NCBI RefSeq assembly: GCF_049341845.1
Contig: NZ_JBMPIT010000006.1
Location: 248,001 to 312,000, forward strand
Direction of reading: 5' to 3'
Origin: Curtobacterium guangdongense
GTDB lineage: Bacteria; Actinomycetota; Actinomycetes; Actinomycetales; Microbacteriaceae
Length of the DNA stretch: 64,000 nucleotides
Made by a program: the position numbers and the translations under genes. The notes below the pieces were generated by a model. The model was not told the origin of the DNA, made no database searches, and was given only the letters and a program-made list of their open reading frames with translations. Shown in pieces: positions 56,949-64,000 of this stretch; positions within the stretch are counted from its first letter, which is position 1; the number at the start of each line of letters is the position of its first letter.

Positions 56949-57000
56949 GCAGTCGACGGTACCGCGGCCTCCAGCCCGCCGGCGTGCGTCGCCGGCGCGC

Positions 57001-58035
57001 CTACAGCGAGCCGGTCAGCGCCATCAGCCCGAGACTCGATCCGGTGACGACGACCCAGAGCACCAGCCCGAGCACCAGCGGTCGGAACCCTGCCCGACGG
57101 AACCCGGCGATGTCGGTCGAGAGCCCGATCGCGCTGAGCGCCACCGTGATGAGGAACGCGGCGACGGTCGAGATCGCGGGGTGCACGGGCCCTGGGAGGA
57201 TCCCGGTGGAGTTCACCGCGGCGGCGATCACGAAGCCGGTCAGGAACCACGGCACGAGCTTCCAGACCCGCCGGAGCGACCAGCGAGTCGGCGCCGCACC
57301 CTCGACCGTGACCGCTGCCGCCGACCGCCTCCCCACCAGCCACGCGAGCCCGAGGACGATCGGGATGATCATCAGCGTCCGGACGAGCTTCACGACGACC
57401 GCGAAGTTCGCCGCCTGGGTGCCGTAGGTGCTCGCGGCCGCCACGACCGACGACGTGTCGTTCACGGCGGTGCCGGCGAAGAGCCCGAACGCGTGCTGGC
57501 TCATCCCGAGCGCGTGCCCGACGATCGGGAAGACGATCACTGCGGCGACGTTGAACAGGAAGATCGTGGAGACGGCGTACGCGACCTCGACCGACACCGC
57601 GCCGATCACGGGCGTCACGGCGGCGATCGCCGATGCGCCGCAGATGCCCGTCCCGACGCCGATCAGCGTCCGCAGGTTGCCGACGACGCCGAGCAGCCGC
57701 CCGACACCCCACGCCGCGAGCAGGCAGATGACGAGCGTGCCGAGCATCACCGGCAGCGACTCCACGCCGACGCGGGCGACCTCGGCGAGCGACAGCTGCG
57801 CACCGAGGAGCACGACGGCCAGCTGCAGCACGAACTTCGACGCCGTCGTGATCCCGGGCTTCAGCGAGTCGGCCGGACGACGCACCATCCCGATGACCGC
57901 GCCGAGCACCACGCCGCTGACCGGCGCCCCGACGACGGGGAGGAACCGGCCGATGACCGTGGCGACCACGGCGATGCCGGTCGCGAGTGCGAGACCGGGG
58001 GCGAGCCTCCTGGCGGTTTCCGTCGTCGATGCCAC
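57001..58035 (-). CDS. YeiH family putative sulfate exporter
   Basis: 344 residues from GTG 58035, with AGGA about eight bases upstream. About ten transmembrane helices. GLALATGIAVVATVIGRFLPVVGAPVSGVVLG, LQLAVVLLGAQLSLAEVARVG, GVGTGICGASAIAAVTPVIG and FAGTAVNDTSSVVAAAS are UPF0324/YeiH hallmarks. The family has been linked to sulfate or sulfonate export; the nearby cysK-cysE genes are compatible but not in the operon. Divergent from the SRPBCC gene across 32 bases. Confidence 0.92.
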   Translation of the reverse strand: MASTTETARRLAPGLALATGIAVVATVIGRFLPVVGAPVSGVVLGAVIGMVRRPADSLKPGITTASKFVLQLAVVLLGAQLSLAEVARVGVESLPVMLGTLVICLLAAWGVGRLLGVVGNLRTLIGVGTGICGASAIAAVTPVIGAVSVEVAYAVSTIFLFNVAAVIVFPIVGHALGMSQHAFGLFAGTAVNDTSSVVAAASTYGTQAANFAVVVKLVRTLMIIPIVLGLAWLVGRRSAAAVTVEGAAPTRWSLRRVWKLVPWFLTGFVIAAAVNSTGILPGPVHPAISTVAAFLITVALSAIGLSTDIAGFRRAGFRPLVLGLVLWVVVTGSSLGLMALTGSL

Positions 58036-58067
58036 GTGACCATCCTGCACTGCGGGAGGATCGGGGC

Positions 58068-58541
58068 ATGACCGTGTCGTTCCGCATCGTGACCGAGCTC
58101 GATGCGTCAGCCGAGCGCGCGTTCGCGCTCTCGCTCGACATCGGGGCGCACGAACGCTCACTCGCCGGCACCGGGGAGCGTGCCGTGGCCGGCACGACGA
58201 GCGGCCGGATCGCGTTGGGCGAGACCGTCACGTTCCGTGCGCGGCACTTCGGGATCGTCTGGCGGCTCACCAGTCGGATCACCGCATTGGAGGCTCCACA
58301 CCGGTTCGTCGACGAACAGGTCCGCGGTCCGTTCGCCCGGTTCCGGCACGAGCACCGGTTCGAGCCGTCGGGTCGCGGCACACGGATGGTCGACGAGATC
58401 GCGTTCCGGGCACCGCTCGGCCCGCTGGGCGTGATCGCCGAGCGGGCCGTGCTGGCGCGGTACGTCCCCGCGCTGATCCGCTCCCGCAACGCGGCGCTGG
58501 CCGCCGAGCTCCGCGGGCCCGCGGGGCCGAATCGCGCGTAG
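58068..58541 (+). CDS. SRPBCC family protein
   Basis: 157 residues with a START-like helix-grip pattern: FRIVTELDASAERAFALSLDI, a central LGETVTFRARHFGIVWRLTSRIT, the mid-domain HRFVDEQVRGPFARFRHEHRF, and the C-terminal helix AERAVLARYVPALIRSRNAAL. It binds a hydrophobic ligand of unknown identity. GGAGG lies about nine bases before the ATG. The last codons (NRA, then TAG) are formed by the first arm of the palindrome at 58527-58595, so the present C-terminus has been set by that element. Confidence 0.85.
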   Translation: MTVSFRIVTELDASAERAFALSLDIGAHERSLAGTGERAVAGTTSGRIALGETVTFRARHFGIVWRLTSRITALEAPHRFVDEQVRGPFARFRHEHRFEPSGRGTRMVDEIAFRAPLGPLGVIAERAVLARYVPALIRSRNAALAAELRGPAGPNRA

Positions 58542-58595
58542 GAGGCGGAATCGCGCGTAGGAGGTCGGACGTTCCGGCCTCCTACGCGCGATTCG
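58527..58595. repeat. Direct plus inverted repeat overlapping a stop codon
   Basis: The unit gaatcgcgcgtaggagg occurs twice in tandem (58529-58545, 58548-58564) and once inverted (58577-58593). Either tandem copy can pair with the inverted one, so two mutually exclusive stems of 18-19 bp are possible. The first copy supplies the SRPBCC stop codon. Confidence 0.92.
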
Positions 58596-58647
58596 GCTTC
58601 CCATTGCGGGCGTGATGGGTCGTTCCGGCGCCGAGCTCAAGCCACCG

Positions 58648-59481
58648 TCAGGAGCCGGCGAGCTCCCCGAGGGTGTCGTACGCCGCAGCGACGGCATCCA
58701 CGTGTGCGCGGCCGGCGGGGCCCGAGGCCTCGTAGACGTCGTTCGCGATCGCGGCGACCACGGCGAACAAGGCCGCGAGCGAGTCGAACGCGGACGGCGA
58801 GTCCACCGGGCAGAGGATCGTCGTCGCAGCCGGCGCAGCGATCACGGCGGCCGTCGGGTCCCCGATCACGACGACGTCGGCACCCGATGCCACGCAGTGC
58901 CGCACGAGTCGGTCGATGCCCGCCGCGTGCCGACGGACGGTGACCACGATGACGAGGTCCCGGCGGTCGAGGTCCGCCACCTCCTCCCCGAGTCGCTGCC
59001 CGGGTGCCGGACCGACCCGGACATCCGGCCGGACCTGCGCGAGCTGCGCGCGGAGCTGCAGCGCGATCGGGTGCGCGCCACGCTCCCCGAACACCAGGAC
59101 CCGGCGCGCCCGGATGATGCGCCGGGCGAGACGGGGGCGTTCGGCGCGGGCCAGGGAAGCGAACGCGGCGTCGAGGTTTCGCGACTCGACGGCACGCTGG
59201 TCCACGTGCGCGGCGTCCTCCGCGGCCCAGGGCAACCCGCTGCCCCGTGCCGACATGAGTTCCTGCCGGACCTCGGCGGCGTCCTGGAACCCGAGGGACC
59301 GGACGAGGCGCGAGACCGTCGCCTTCGAGGTACCGGACTCGGCGGCGAGCTGCGCCGAGGTCCCGACGAGCAGGAGCTCCGGGTCGTGGCGGACCATCGC
59401 GGCGACCCGGCGTTCGGCGGGTGAGAGCTGCTCCCACACCGCGTCGATGCGCCCGCGCACGTCGGGCTGGGCGGTGGTCAC
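58648..59481 (-). CDS. RpiR/MurR family transcriptional regulator
   Basis: 277 residues. The N-terminal HTH_6 domain (about 1-80) has LSPAERRVAAMVRHDPELLL and ESGTSKATVSRLVRSLGF; the C-terminal SIS domain (110-260) has VLVFGERGAHPIALQLRAQL, DLVIVVTVRRHAAGIDRLV and ADVVVIGDPTAAVIA. RpiR regulators sense phosphorylated sugars but also control purine and ureide genes. The GTG start overlaps the amidohydrolase stop (GTGA), so it is the last gene of the ureide/amide operon and likely its regulator. Confidence 0.92.
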   Translation of the reverse strand: MTTAQPDVRGRIDAVWEQLSPAERRVAAMVRHDPELLLVGTSAQLAAESGTSKATVSRLVRSLGFQDAAEVRQELMSARGSGLPWAAEDAAHVDQRAVESRNLDAAFASLARAERPRLARRIIRARRVLVFGERGAHPIALQLRAQLAQVRPDVRVGPAPGQRLGEEVADLDRRDLVIVVTVRRHAAGIDRLVRHCVASGADVVVIGDPTAAVIAAPAATTILCPVDSPSAFDSLAALFAVVAAIANDVYEASGPAGRAHVDAVAAAYDTLGELAGS

Positions 59482-60710
59482 GAGGGCTCCGCTGCAAGGG
59501 TCGTGATCGCGGTGACGAGGGCGTCGAGCCCGAGGGCGATGTCGGCCTCGGAGACGAACTCGTCCGGGTGGTGGCTGATGCCGTCGGGGTTCCGGAGGAA
59601 CAGCATCGCGACGTCGGTGACGAGCCCGAGCGACATGGCGTCGTGCCCCGCGCGGGAGAACAGCTCCATCGGCTCGGGCGACCCCGTGGCGACGATCCCG
59701 GCCCGGACGGCGTCCATCAGCCGCGGCGCGCAGAACACGGCAGGAGCCCGGTGCACCTCGGTCGGCTCGACGCTGACACCGCGACGCTCACCGATCAGCG
59801 CGAACGCCTTCGTGATCTCGTCCCAGACCCGGTCGCGTCCGTCGTCGAACTCGCCCCGCAGGTCCACCGAGAAGTGTGCGAGGCCCGGGACGACGTTCAC
59901 GGCACCCGGTTCGACCGTCATCGTGCCGACCGTCCCGACGTGCTGCGACGCCCGGCAGATCCGCTCGACGGCGAGTGCGGCCTCGGCGGCGGCCAGGAGC
60001 GCATCGTGTCGGCGCTCGTACGGGGTGCCGCCGGCGTGCCGGGCCTCCCCGACGGCCTCGACCGTGAAGCGGCGGGCACTGGCGATGCTCGTGACGACAC
60101 CGAGTGCCTGGTCGGCCTGTTCGAGGTACGGCCCCTGCTCGATGTGCGCCTCGAGGTACCCGACGAGCCGCGACGGGTCCACCGCGGCGTCCCCGACGCG
60201 CGAGGGGTCGAGCCCGAAGTCGGTGAACGCCTGCCGGAGGGAGACCCCCTCGGCGTCGGTCAGCTCCCACCAGGCGTCGTCCCAGACCCCGGCGACCGCC
60301 GAGGACCCGAGCAGCGCCTTGCCGAAGCGCGTCCCCTCTTCGTCGGAGAACGCGATCACCTGGATGCCGAACGGCAGCGTGCCGTGCTCGGCGCGGATGC
60401 GGGCGACGGCCGCGATGCCCATGAGCACCCCGACGATGCCGTCGTACCGGCCGGCGTCCACCACGGTGTCGAGGTGCGAACCGACGAGCAGCACGGGGGC
60501 GTCGTCCGTGGCACCGGGGACGCTGCCGTGCAGGTTGCCGGCGTCGTCCTGCCACGTGGTCATCCCGGCGTCCTGCATCCAGCGCGCGACGATCGTGTTC
60601 ACCCTGGCGTGCTCCGGCGACAGGTAGACGCGGGTGATCTGGCCCGGCGTCGCGGTGACGGCGGCGAGCTCGTCACACCACGCGACGATCGTCGCGGCGT
60701 CGACGGTCAC
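59478..60710 (-). CDS. allC: Allantoate amidohydrolase-like M20 hydrolase
   Basis: 410 residues of the Zn/Mn-dependent M20 group with allantoate deiminase, ureidoglycine hydrolase and N-carbamoyl-L-amino-acid hydrolase. GSHLDTVVDAGRYDG (metal His and Asp), FSDEEGTRFGKALLGS (catalytic Glu pair), EAHIEQGPYLE and RAGHDAMSLG near the C-terminus are all present. The adjacent ureidoglycine transaminase-like gene favours a ureide substrate. GTG start; both ends overlap neighbours by four bases. An N-carbamoyl amino-acid hydrolase remains possible. Confidence 0.87.
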   Translation of the reverse strand: MTVDAATIVAWCDELAAVTATPGQITRVYLSPEHARVNTIVARWMQDAGMTTWQDDAGNLHGSVPGATDDAPVLLVGSHLDTVVDAGRYDGIVGVLMGIAAVARIRAEHGTLPFGIQVIAFSDEEGTRFGKALLGSSAVAGVWDDAWWELTDAEGVSLRQAFTDFGLDPSRVGDAAVDPSRLVGYLEAHIEQGPYLEQADQALGVVTSIASARRFTVEAVGEARHAGGTPYERRHDALLAAAEAALAVERICRASQHVGTVGTMTVEPGAVNVVPGLAHFSVDLRGEFDDGRDRVWDEITKAFALIGERRGVSVEPTEVHRAPAVFCAPRLMDAVRAGIVATGSPEPMELFSRAGHDAMSLGLVTDVAMLFLRNPDGISHHPDEFVSEADIALGLDALVTAITTLAAEPS

Positions 60711-61927
60711 GGCCGTGCTCCCGCGTAGGTGTCGAGCGCCGCGTCCACGCCACCGCCCTGCGGTACGGGGAACCCGCCGCGACGCAGCGACTGCTCGAGC
60801 GCCGAGAGCGTCGTCACGACGGCGTCCTTGCGGGCGTTGTAGCCCATCGTCCCGATGCGCCAGACCTTGCCGTGCAGGGGCCCGAACGACGTGCCGATCT
60901 CGATGCCGTGGTCCTCGAGCAGCGACGCCCGCACGGCGTCGCCCTGCACCGACGACGGGATCGAGACCGCGACGACGTTGTGCATCTTGTGCGCGACGTC
61001 GCCGAACACCTCCAGCCCGAGCGCTTCGACCCCGGCGAGCATCGCGCGGCCGGCCAGCTCGTGCCGCGCGATGACGGCGTCGCGTCCTTCTTCGAGCAGG
61101 ATGCGCGCGCACTCGTTCGCGGCGTAGAGCATCGACGCGGCTTCGGTGTGGTGGTTCAGGCGTCGCGGCCCCCAGTAGTCGAGGATCATCGCGAGGTCGA
61201 GGTAGTTCGACCGGATCGGCTCGTCGGAGACCTCGTCGCCGGGTTCGCGGATGCCGGCTTCGACACTGCGCCGGCCGTCGAGCACCGAGACGGCGCGCGG
61301 CGACAGGGTGAGCGGTGCACTGCCCGATGGTCCGCCGAGGCACTTCTGCAGCCCGGCACTGACGGCGTCGATGCCCCACGCGTCGACCTCGAGCGGGTTG
61401 CCGCCGATGGTGGCGGTGGCGTCGGTGTAGAAGAGCACGCCGTGCCGGTCGCAGATCGCACCGAGCTCGTCGAGCGGCTGGTTCATCGTCGTCGAGGTGT
61501 CACCCTGCACGATCGCGAGGACCTTCGGCTTCGTCGCCACGATCGCGTCCTCGATCACCGAGGTCGGGAACACCTGCCCCCACTCGGTCTCGATCGTGTG
61601 GACGTCTGCCCCCGCGCGTCCGGCGATCTCCGCGAGCAGGTGTCCGAAGCGCCCGAACACCGGCACGAGCACGCGGTCCCCCGGCGCGAGCAGGGACACG
61701 AGCGCGGCTTCGATGCCGGCGCGCGAGGTGCCGTCGACGAGTACGGTCGCGTCGTTGACGGTGCCGAACACCTGCCGGTACAGCGCCTGCGTGTCGTTCA
61801 TCGCGGACGTCATCCACGGGTCGTACTGCCCGACGAGCGGGGTGGACAGCGCACGCAGCACACGCGGGTCGGCGTTGATCGGCCCCGGCCCCATGAGGAG
61901 TCGAGCGGGCGGGTTCACTGGCAGCAT
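60707..61927 (-). CDS. pucG: PucG-like (S)-ureidoglycine--glyoxylate aminotransferase
   Basis: 406 residues, class V PLP aminotransferase of the serine-glyoxylate/alanine-glyoxylate group. LLMGPGPINADPRVLRAL, DGTSRAGIEAALVSLL, DATATIGGNPLEVDAWGIDAVS and GLQKCLGGPSGSAPL (PLP Lys) match PucG, which transfers the amino group of ureidoglycine to glyoxylate in purine breakdown. GGAGGTACCG precedes ATG 61927. It overlaps the allC-like gene by four bases and starts 40 bases after the amidase gene. Confidence 0.87.
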   Translation of the reverse strand: MLPVNPPARLLMGPGPINADPRVLRALSTPLVGQYDPWMTSAMNDTQALYRQVFGTVNDATVLVDGTSRAGIEAALVSLLAPGDRVLVPVFGRFGHLLAEIAGRAGADVHTIETEWGQVFPTSVIEDAIVATKPKVLAIVQGDTSTTMNQPLDELGAICDRHGVLFYTDATATIGGNPLEVDAWGIDAVSAGLQKCLGGPSGSAPLTLSPRAVSVLDGRRSVEAGIREPGDEVSDEPIRSNYLDLAMILDYWGPRRLNHHTEAASMLYAANECARILLEEGRDAVIARHELAGRAMLAGVEALGLEVFGDVAHKMHNVVAVSIPSSVQGDAVRASLLEDHGIEIGTSFGPLHGKVWRIGTMGYNARKDAVVTTLSALEQSLRRGGFPVPQGGGVDAALDTYAGARP

Positions 61928-61967
61928 CGGTACCTCCGTTCCGTTCACGAGCATATCGGAACGATCG

Positions 61968-63479
61968 TTACAACAGTGTTTCGGCGAGCGCGACCAGGGC
62001 TCGATCCGAGCCGACAGGACCGACGAAGCAGACCCCGACGGGTGCACCGTCGACGGTCAGGAACGGCGCGCTGACGGCGGGCAGCCCACCGATCCCGGCC
62101 ACGGCCGTCATCCGCAGGGTCGCCACGCGGGTCCGCAGCACGGCGTCGCCGGTCGCGGTCCGCAACGGGGCCGGCCCGGGAACGGTCGGGAGGCACAGCA
62201 CGCCTCCGCCGATCACCTCACGCACGCGGGTGCGCAGCTCCGCCAGCCGCCCACGAGCGACCGTCTCGGCTTCCGTCGTGATCGTGGCAGCTGCGGCGAA
62301 CCGCGCTCGGACGTCGTCCCCGAGTCCTCCGGGATGCGCCTCGATCCAGGCGCCGTCGTTCCGCCACGCCTCCGCCGCCTGGACCACGCGGAGGGTCTCG
62401 GCGAGGTCGTCGAGCGATGGCAGCTCGATCCGGCGGACAGGACGGCGGGTCCGGTCGAGCCAGGCCGTGAACGCGGCGGCCGTCGCGGGCTCGGCGGCGT
62501 CCAGCAGTGCGTCGCTGACGAGGAGCTCGCCGTCGTCCACCCCGACGCAGGCACCGGGCACGGACACTCCGGCGGCGGCCGCCAGCACCGATGCCGAACG
62601 GGCGACCCACCCGACGGTGTCGAAGGACTCCGCGAGCGGCAGGAGACCGTCCCGCGGGACGCGGTCGTGCGTCGTCCGGAGTCCCCAGAGCCCCTGGTAC
62701 GACGACGGCACGCGGAGACTGCCCGCCGTGTCCGTCCCGAGCCCGAGGTCCGCGGTGCCGAGGGCGACGGCCGAGGCGGAGCCCGACGTCGATCCGCCGC
62801 CGATCCGCGTCGGGTCGGCTCCGTTCGGCGGCGACCCGAAGTGCGGGTTCCGACCGGCGAGGGCGTAGGCGAACTCGTCCGTCCTGGCGATCCCGGTGAC
62901 GACCGCGCCGGCGTCGAGCAACGTCTGCACTGCGGACGCCGACGCGGTCTCCGCCCGGGCCGAGCGTTCCCACGTCGGGTTGCCCGCGCCGATGACGTGC
63001 CCCTGCACGGCGAAGAGGTCCTTCACGGCGACGCGCACCCCGGCGAGCGGCCCGGCATCGGCGCCGTGCACGAGCGGGTCGCCGACGACGCGCCAGACCG
63101 ATCGGTCGAAGGCCCTCGGTCGACCGGTCACGTGCGCGGTCCGGATCCGCCAGACGCCGTCGGTGCAGCACCAGAGCTGGGTCTGCAGCCCGCGACCACC
63201 GCCGACGAAGTGCGACTCCCCCATGACCAGGACGGTGTCCGGTGCGAGCTGCTGGACGTCCACGGCGGCGATCGTCCGACGCGCCACCCCACCACGGCCG
63301 GACCGGAAGGCGCTGATCGCGTCGTGTCCCCGCAGCAGTCCCGAGTCGTCGCCGCGGAGCGTCCGCTCGCCCGCTTCGAACAGGTCGTCGAGCACCGCGG
63401 TGTCGTCCTGCATCAGGGCCTCCTCGTACGCGGTGAAGGCCTGCTCGAGCCCGTCGGGCCACCCGCCGTGCACGATCAC
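61968..63479 (-). CDS. Amidase with N-terminal AtzH-like (DUF3225) domain
   Basis: 503 residues. Residues about 1-125 are a small NTF2-like AtzH domain (FTAYEEALMQDDTAVLDDLF, GHDAISAFRSGRG). Residues about 135-503 are an amidase-signature enzyme with catalytic Lys in VAVKDLFAV, GGGSTSGSASAVA with the cis-Ser, and TDTAGSLRVPSSYQGLWG with the nucleophile Ser. In the Atz s-triazine pathway AtzH is a separate subunit associated with AtzE and AtzG amidase components, so this is a natural fusion. GTG start overlaps the acetamidase-like stop (GTGA). It likely hydrolyses a small amide or ureide. Confidence 0.87.
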   Translation of the reverse strand: MIVHGGWPDGLEQAFTAYEEALMQDDTAVLDDLFEAGERTLRGDDSGLLRGHDAISAFRSGRGGVARRTIAAVDVQQLAPDTVLVMGESHFVGGGRGLQTQLWCCTDGVWRIRTAHVTGRPRAFDRSVWRVVGDPLVHGADAGPLAGVRVAVKDLFAVQGHVIGAGNPTWERSARAETASASAVQTLLDAGAVVTGIARTDEFAYALAGRNPHFGSPPNGADPTRIGGGSTSGSASAVALGTADLGLGTDTAGSLRVPSSYQGLWGLRTTHDRVPRDGLLPLAESFDTVGWVARSASVLAAAAGVSVPGACVGVDDGELLVSDALLDAAEPATAAAFTAWLDRTRRPVRRIELPSLDDLAETLRVVQAAEAWRNDGAWIEAHPGGLGDDVRARFAAAATITTEAETVARGRLAELRTRVREVIGGGVLCLPTVPGPAPLRTATGDAVLRTRVATLRMTAVAGIGGLPAVSAPFLTVDGAPVGVCFVGPVGSDRALVALAETLL

Positions 63480-64000
63480 GCGCCGACCTCCGCGAAGTCG
63501 GCCTTCCGGATGGTGGCGTGCGCGCCGCACACCAGGTCCACGACCTGCGAGATCCGGAAGTCGGTCGCGGCGCTGAGATACGCGTACGCGATGTGCTCGT
63601 CGACCCCCCAGCGCGCCCGGAGCAGGGCGATCGCCGCGCGGACGCAGCGACGGACGGCCTCGTCGAGGTCCTCGTCCATGCCGGTCGGCACGAGGTACTC
63701 GGTCGTCTCGGCGATCGGGCCGACGAGATCCCCGAACCGGTCGAGCGCCGTCGCCCGTTGCACGAGGTCGAGCCGGAGGACGAGCCGGAGCGATGCCTCC
63801 ATCGCGGTGAGTGCGACCTCGCCGTCCCCCTGCGCGAAGTGCGGGTCGCCGACGTACACGCCCGCTCCCGGCACGAACACCGGCAGGTGCAGCGTCGACC
63901 CGGCGGTGAGCAGGGCGATGTCGACGTTCCCGCCATGGGGTCCTGGCGGCACCGAGTGCGCGCGCTCGTCCGAGTCCGGCGTGACCCCGACGATGCCGGG
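63476..64000 (-). CDS. Acetamidase/formamidase family protein, 5' end outside the window
   Basis: Only the last 174 codons are present. From the right edge the minus strand reads GIVGVTPDSDERAHSVPPGPH, GNVDIALLTAGSTLHLPVFV, GAGVYVGDPHFAQGDGEVALTAME, which is the metal-binding core of the FmdA/AmdA family; the His and Asp of GDPHFAQGDGE are conserved. These enzymes release ammonia from formamide or acetamide. It is the most upstream visible gene of the five-gene ureide/amide operon and overlaps the amidase by four bases. Confidence 0.92.
   Translation of the reverse strand, partial: PGIVGVTPDSDERAHSVPPGPHGGNVDIALLTAGSTLHLPVFVPGAGVYVGDPHFAQGDGEVALTAMEASLRLVLRLDLVQRATALDRFGDLVGPIAETTEYLVPTGMDEDLDEAVRRCVRAAIALLRARWGVDEHIAYAYLSAATDFRISQVVDLVCGAHATIRKADFAEVGA

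Noticed and set aside
1..64000. tRNA or rRNA genes, CRISPR arrays, insertion sequences, prophage or plasmid origin
   Set aside because: No cloverleaf-like spacer, regularly spaced repeat array, transposase, integrase or replication gene was found while reading all spacers and supported genes. The many hairpins have no associated transposase in the window.

Overview
The window is chromosomal DNA of a high-G+C actinobacterium, most likely a Curtobacterium or close relative in the Microbacteriaceae. The grounds are a G+C content that looks close to 70% by eye, heavy use of GTG starts, many 4-base (ATGA/GTGA) gene overlaps, many apparent leaderless promoters (TANNNT, then 6-7 bases, then the start codon), and actinobacterial families such as the DUF5997/LysR-effector pair, the MSMEG_6728 family and an Excalibur protein. 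I count about 76 protein genes. I see no rRNA or tRNA gene, CRISPR array, insertion sequence or phage gene. Two genes run off the window: a secreted Pro/Ala/Thr-rich protein at the left edge and an acetamidase/formamidase at the right edge.

Layout. 1-5.7 kb: ElaA-type acetyltransferase, Lrp regulator, membrane protein, divergent DUF5997/LysR-effector pair with a GNAT partner, DJ-1/PfpI protein and 3-methyladenine glycosylase. 5.8-10.6 kb: CopB-type copper ATPase behind a CsoR-like operator, secreted GH5 glycosidase, CPBP protease, VOC protein. 10.6-15.3 kb: sodium:solute symporter with a small membrane partner, AroQ, FMN reductase, MSMEG_6728 protein and a strongly structured spacer. 15.4-21.2 kb: one NAD operon, nrtR-like/nadA/nadB/nadC/cysteine desulfurase. 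21.3-25.4 kb: acylphosphatase, DHA2 exporter, alditol-oxidase-like enzyme, 2H phosphoesterase. 25.5-28.1 kb: metQ-metN-metI importer. 28.4-36.6 kb: EEP nuclease, then a sugar-acid/amino-acid catabolic cluster (MFS, PLP dehydratase, IclR, KDG kinase, KDPG aldolase, N-acyl-D-amino-acid deacylase, RidA). 36.8-47.2 kb: mannosyltransferase, PNPOx-like protein, LLM oxidoreductase, SDR, NRDE protein, CoaBC, DoxX-like/DUF2071/DUF1810 operon, GntR and MarR regulators. 47.4-53.4 kb: transglycosylase-like exported protein, LtrA, ECF sigma operon with two Asp23-like proteins, MOSC, cytidine-deaminase-ASCH fusion, YjbR, Excalibur. 53.4-58.5 kb: cysK-cysE, DUF899, M19 dipeptidase, YeiH, SRPBCC. 58.6-64 kb: ureide/amide operon (FmdA-like, AtzH-amidase fusion, PucG-like, AllC-like, RpiR regulator).

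How genes work together. The NAD operon makes nicotinate mononucleotide from aspartate, and its desulfurase could supply sulfur for the NadA iron-sulfur cluster. The 30.9-36.6 kb cluster can be read as a route from an N-acyl amino-sugar acid, plausibly N-acetylglucosaminate from oxidised chitin, to pyruvate and glyceraldehyde 3-phosphate. The last operon would recover nitrogen from allantoate-like ureides and simple amides.

Most unusual layer. The spacers hold several families of long, near-perfect inverted repeats; three families have two copies each here, with conserved arms and different flanks. In addition a 16-base element close to cggccgggaggctcgg recurs in spacers and, in frame, inside at least four unrelated genes, where it encodes PGG(S/P). 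I know of no description of either.
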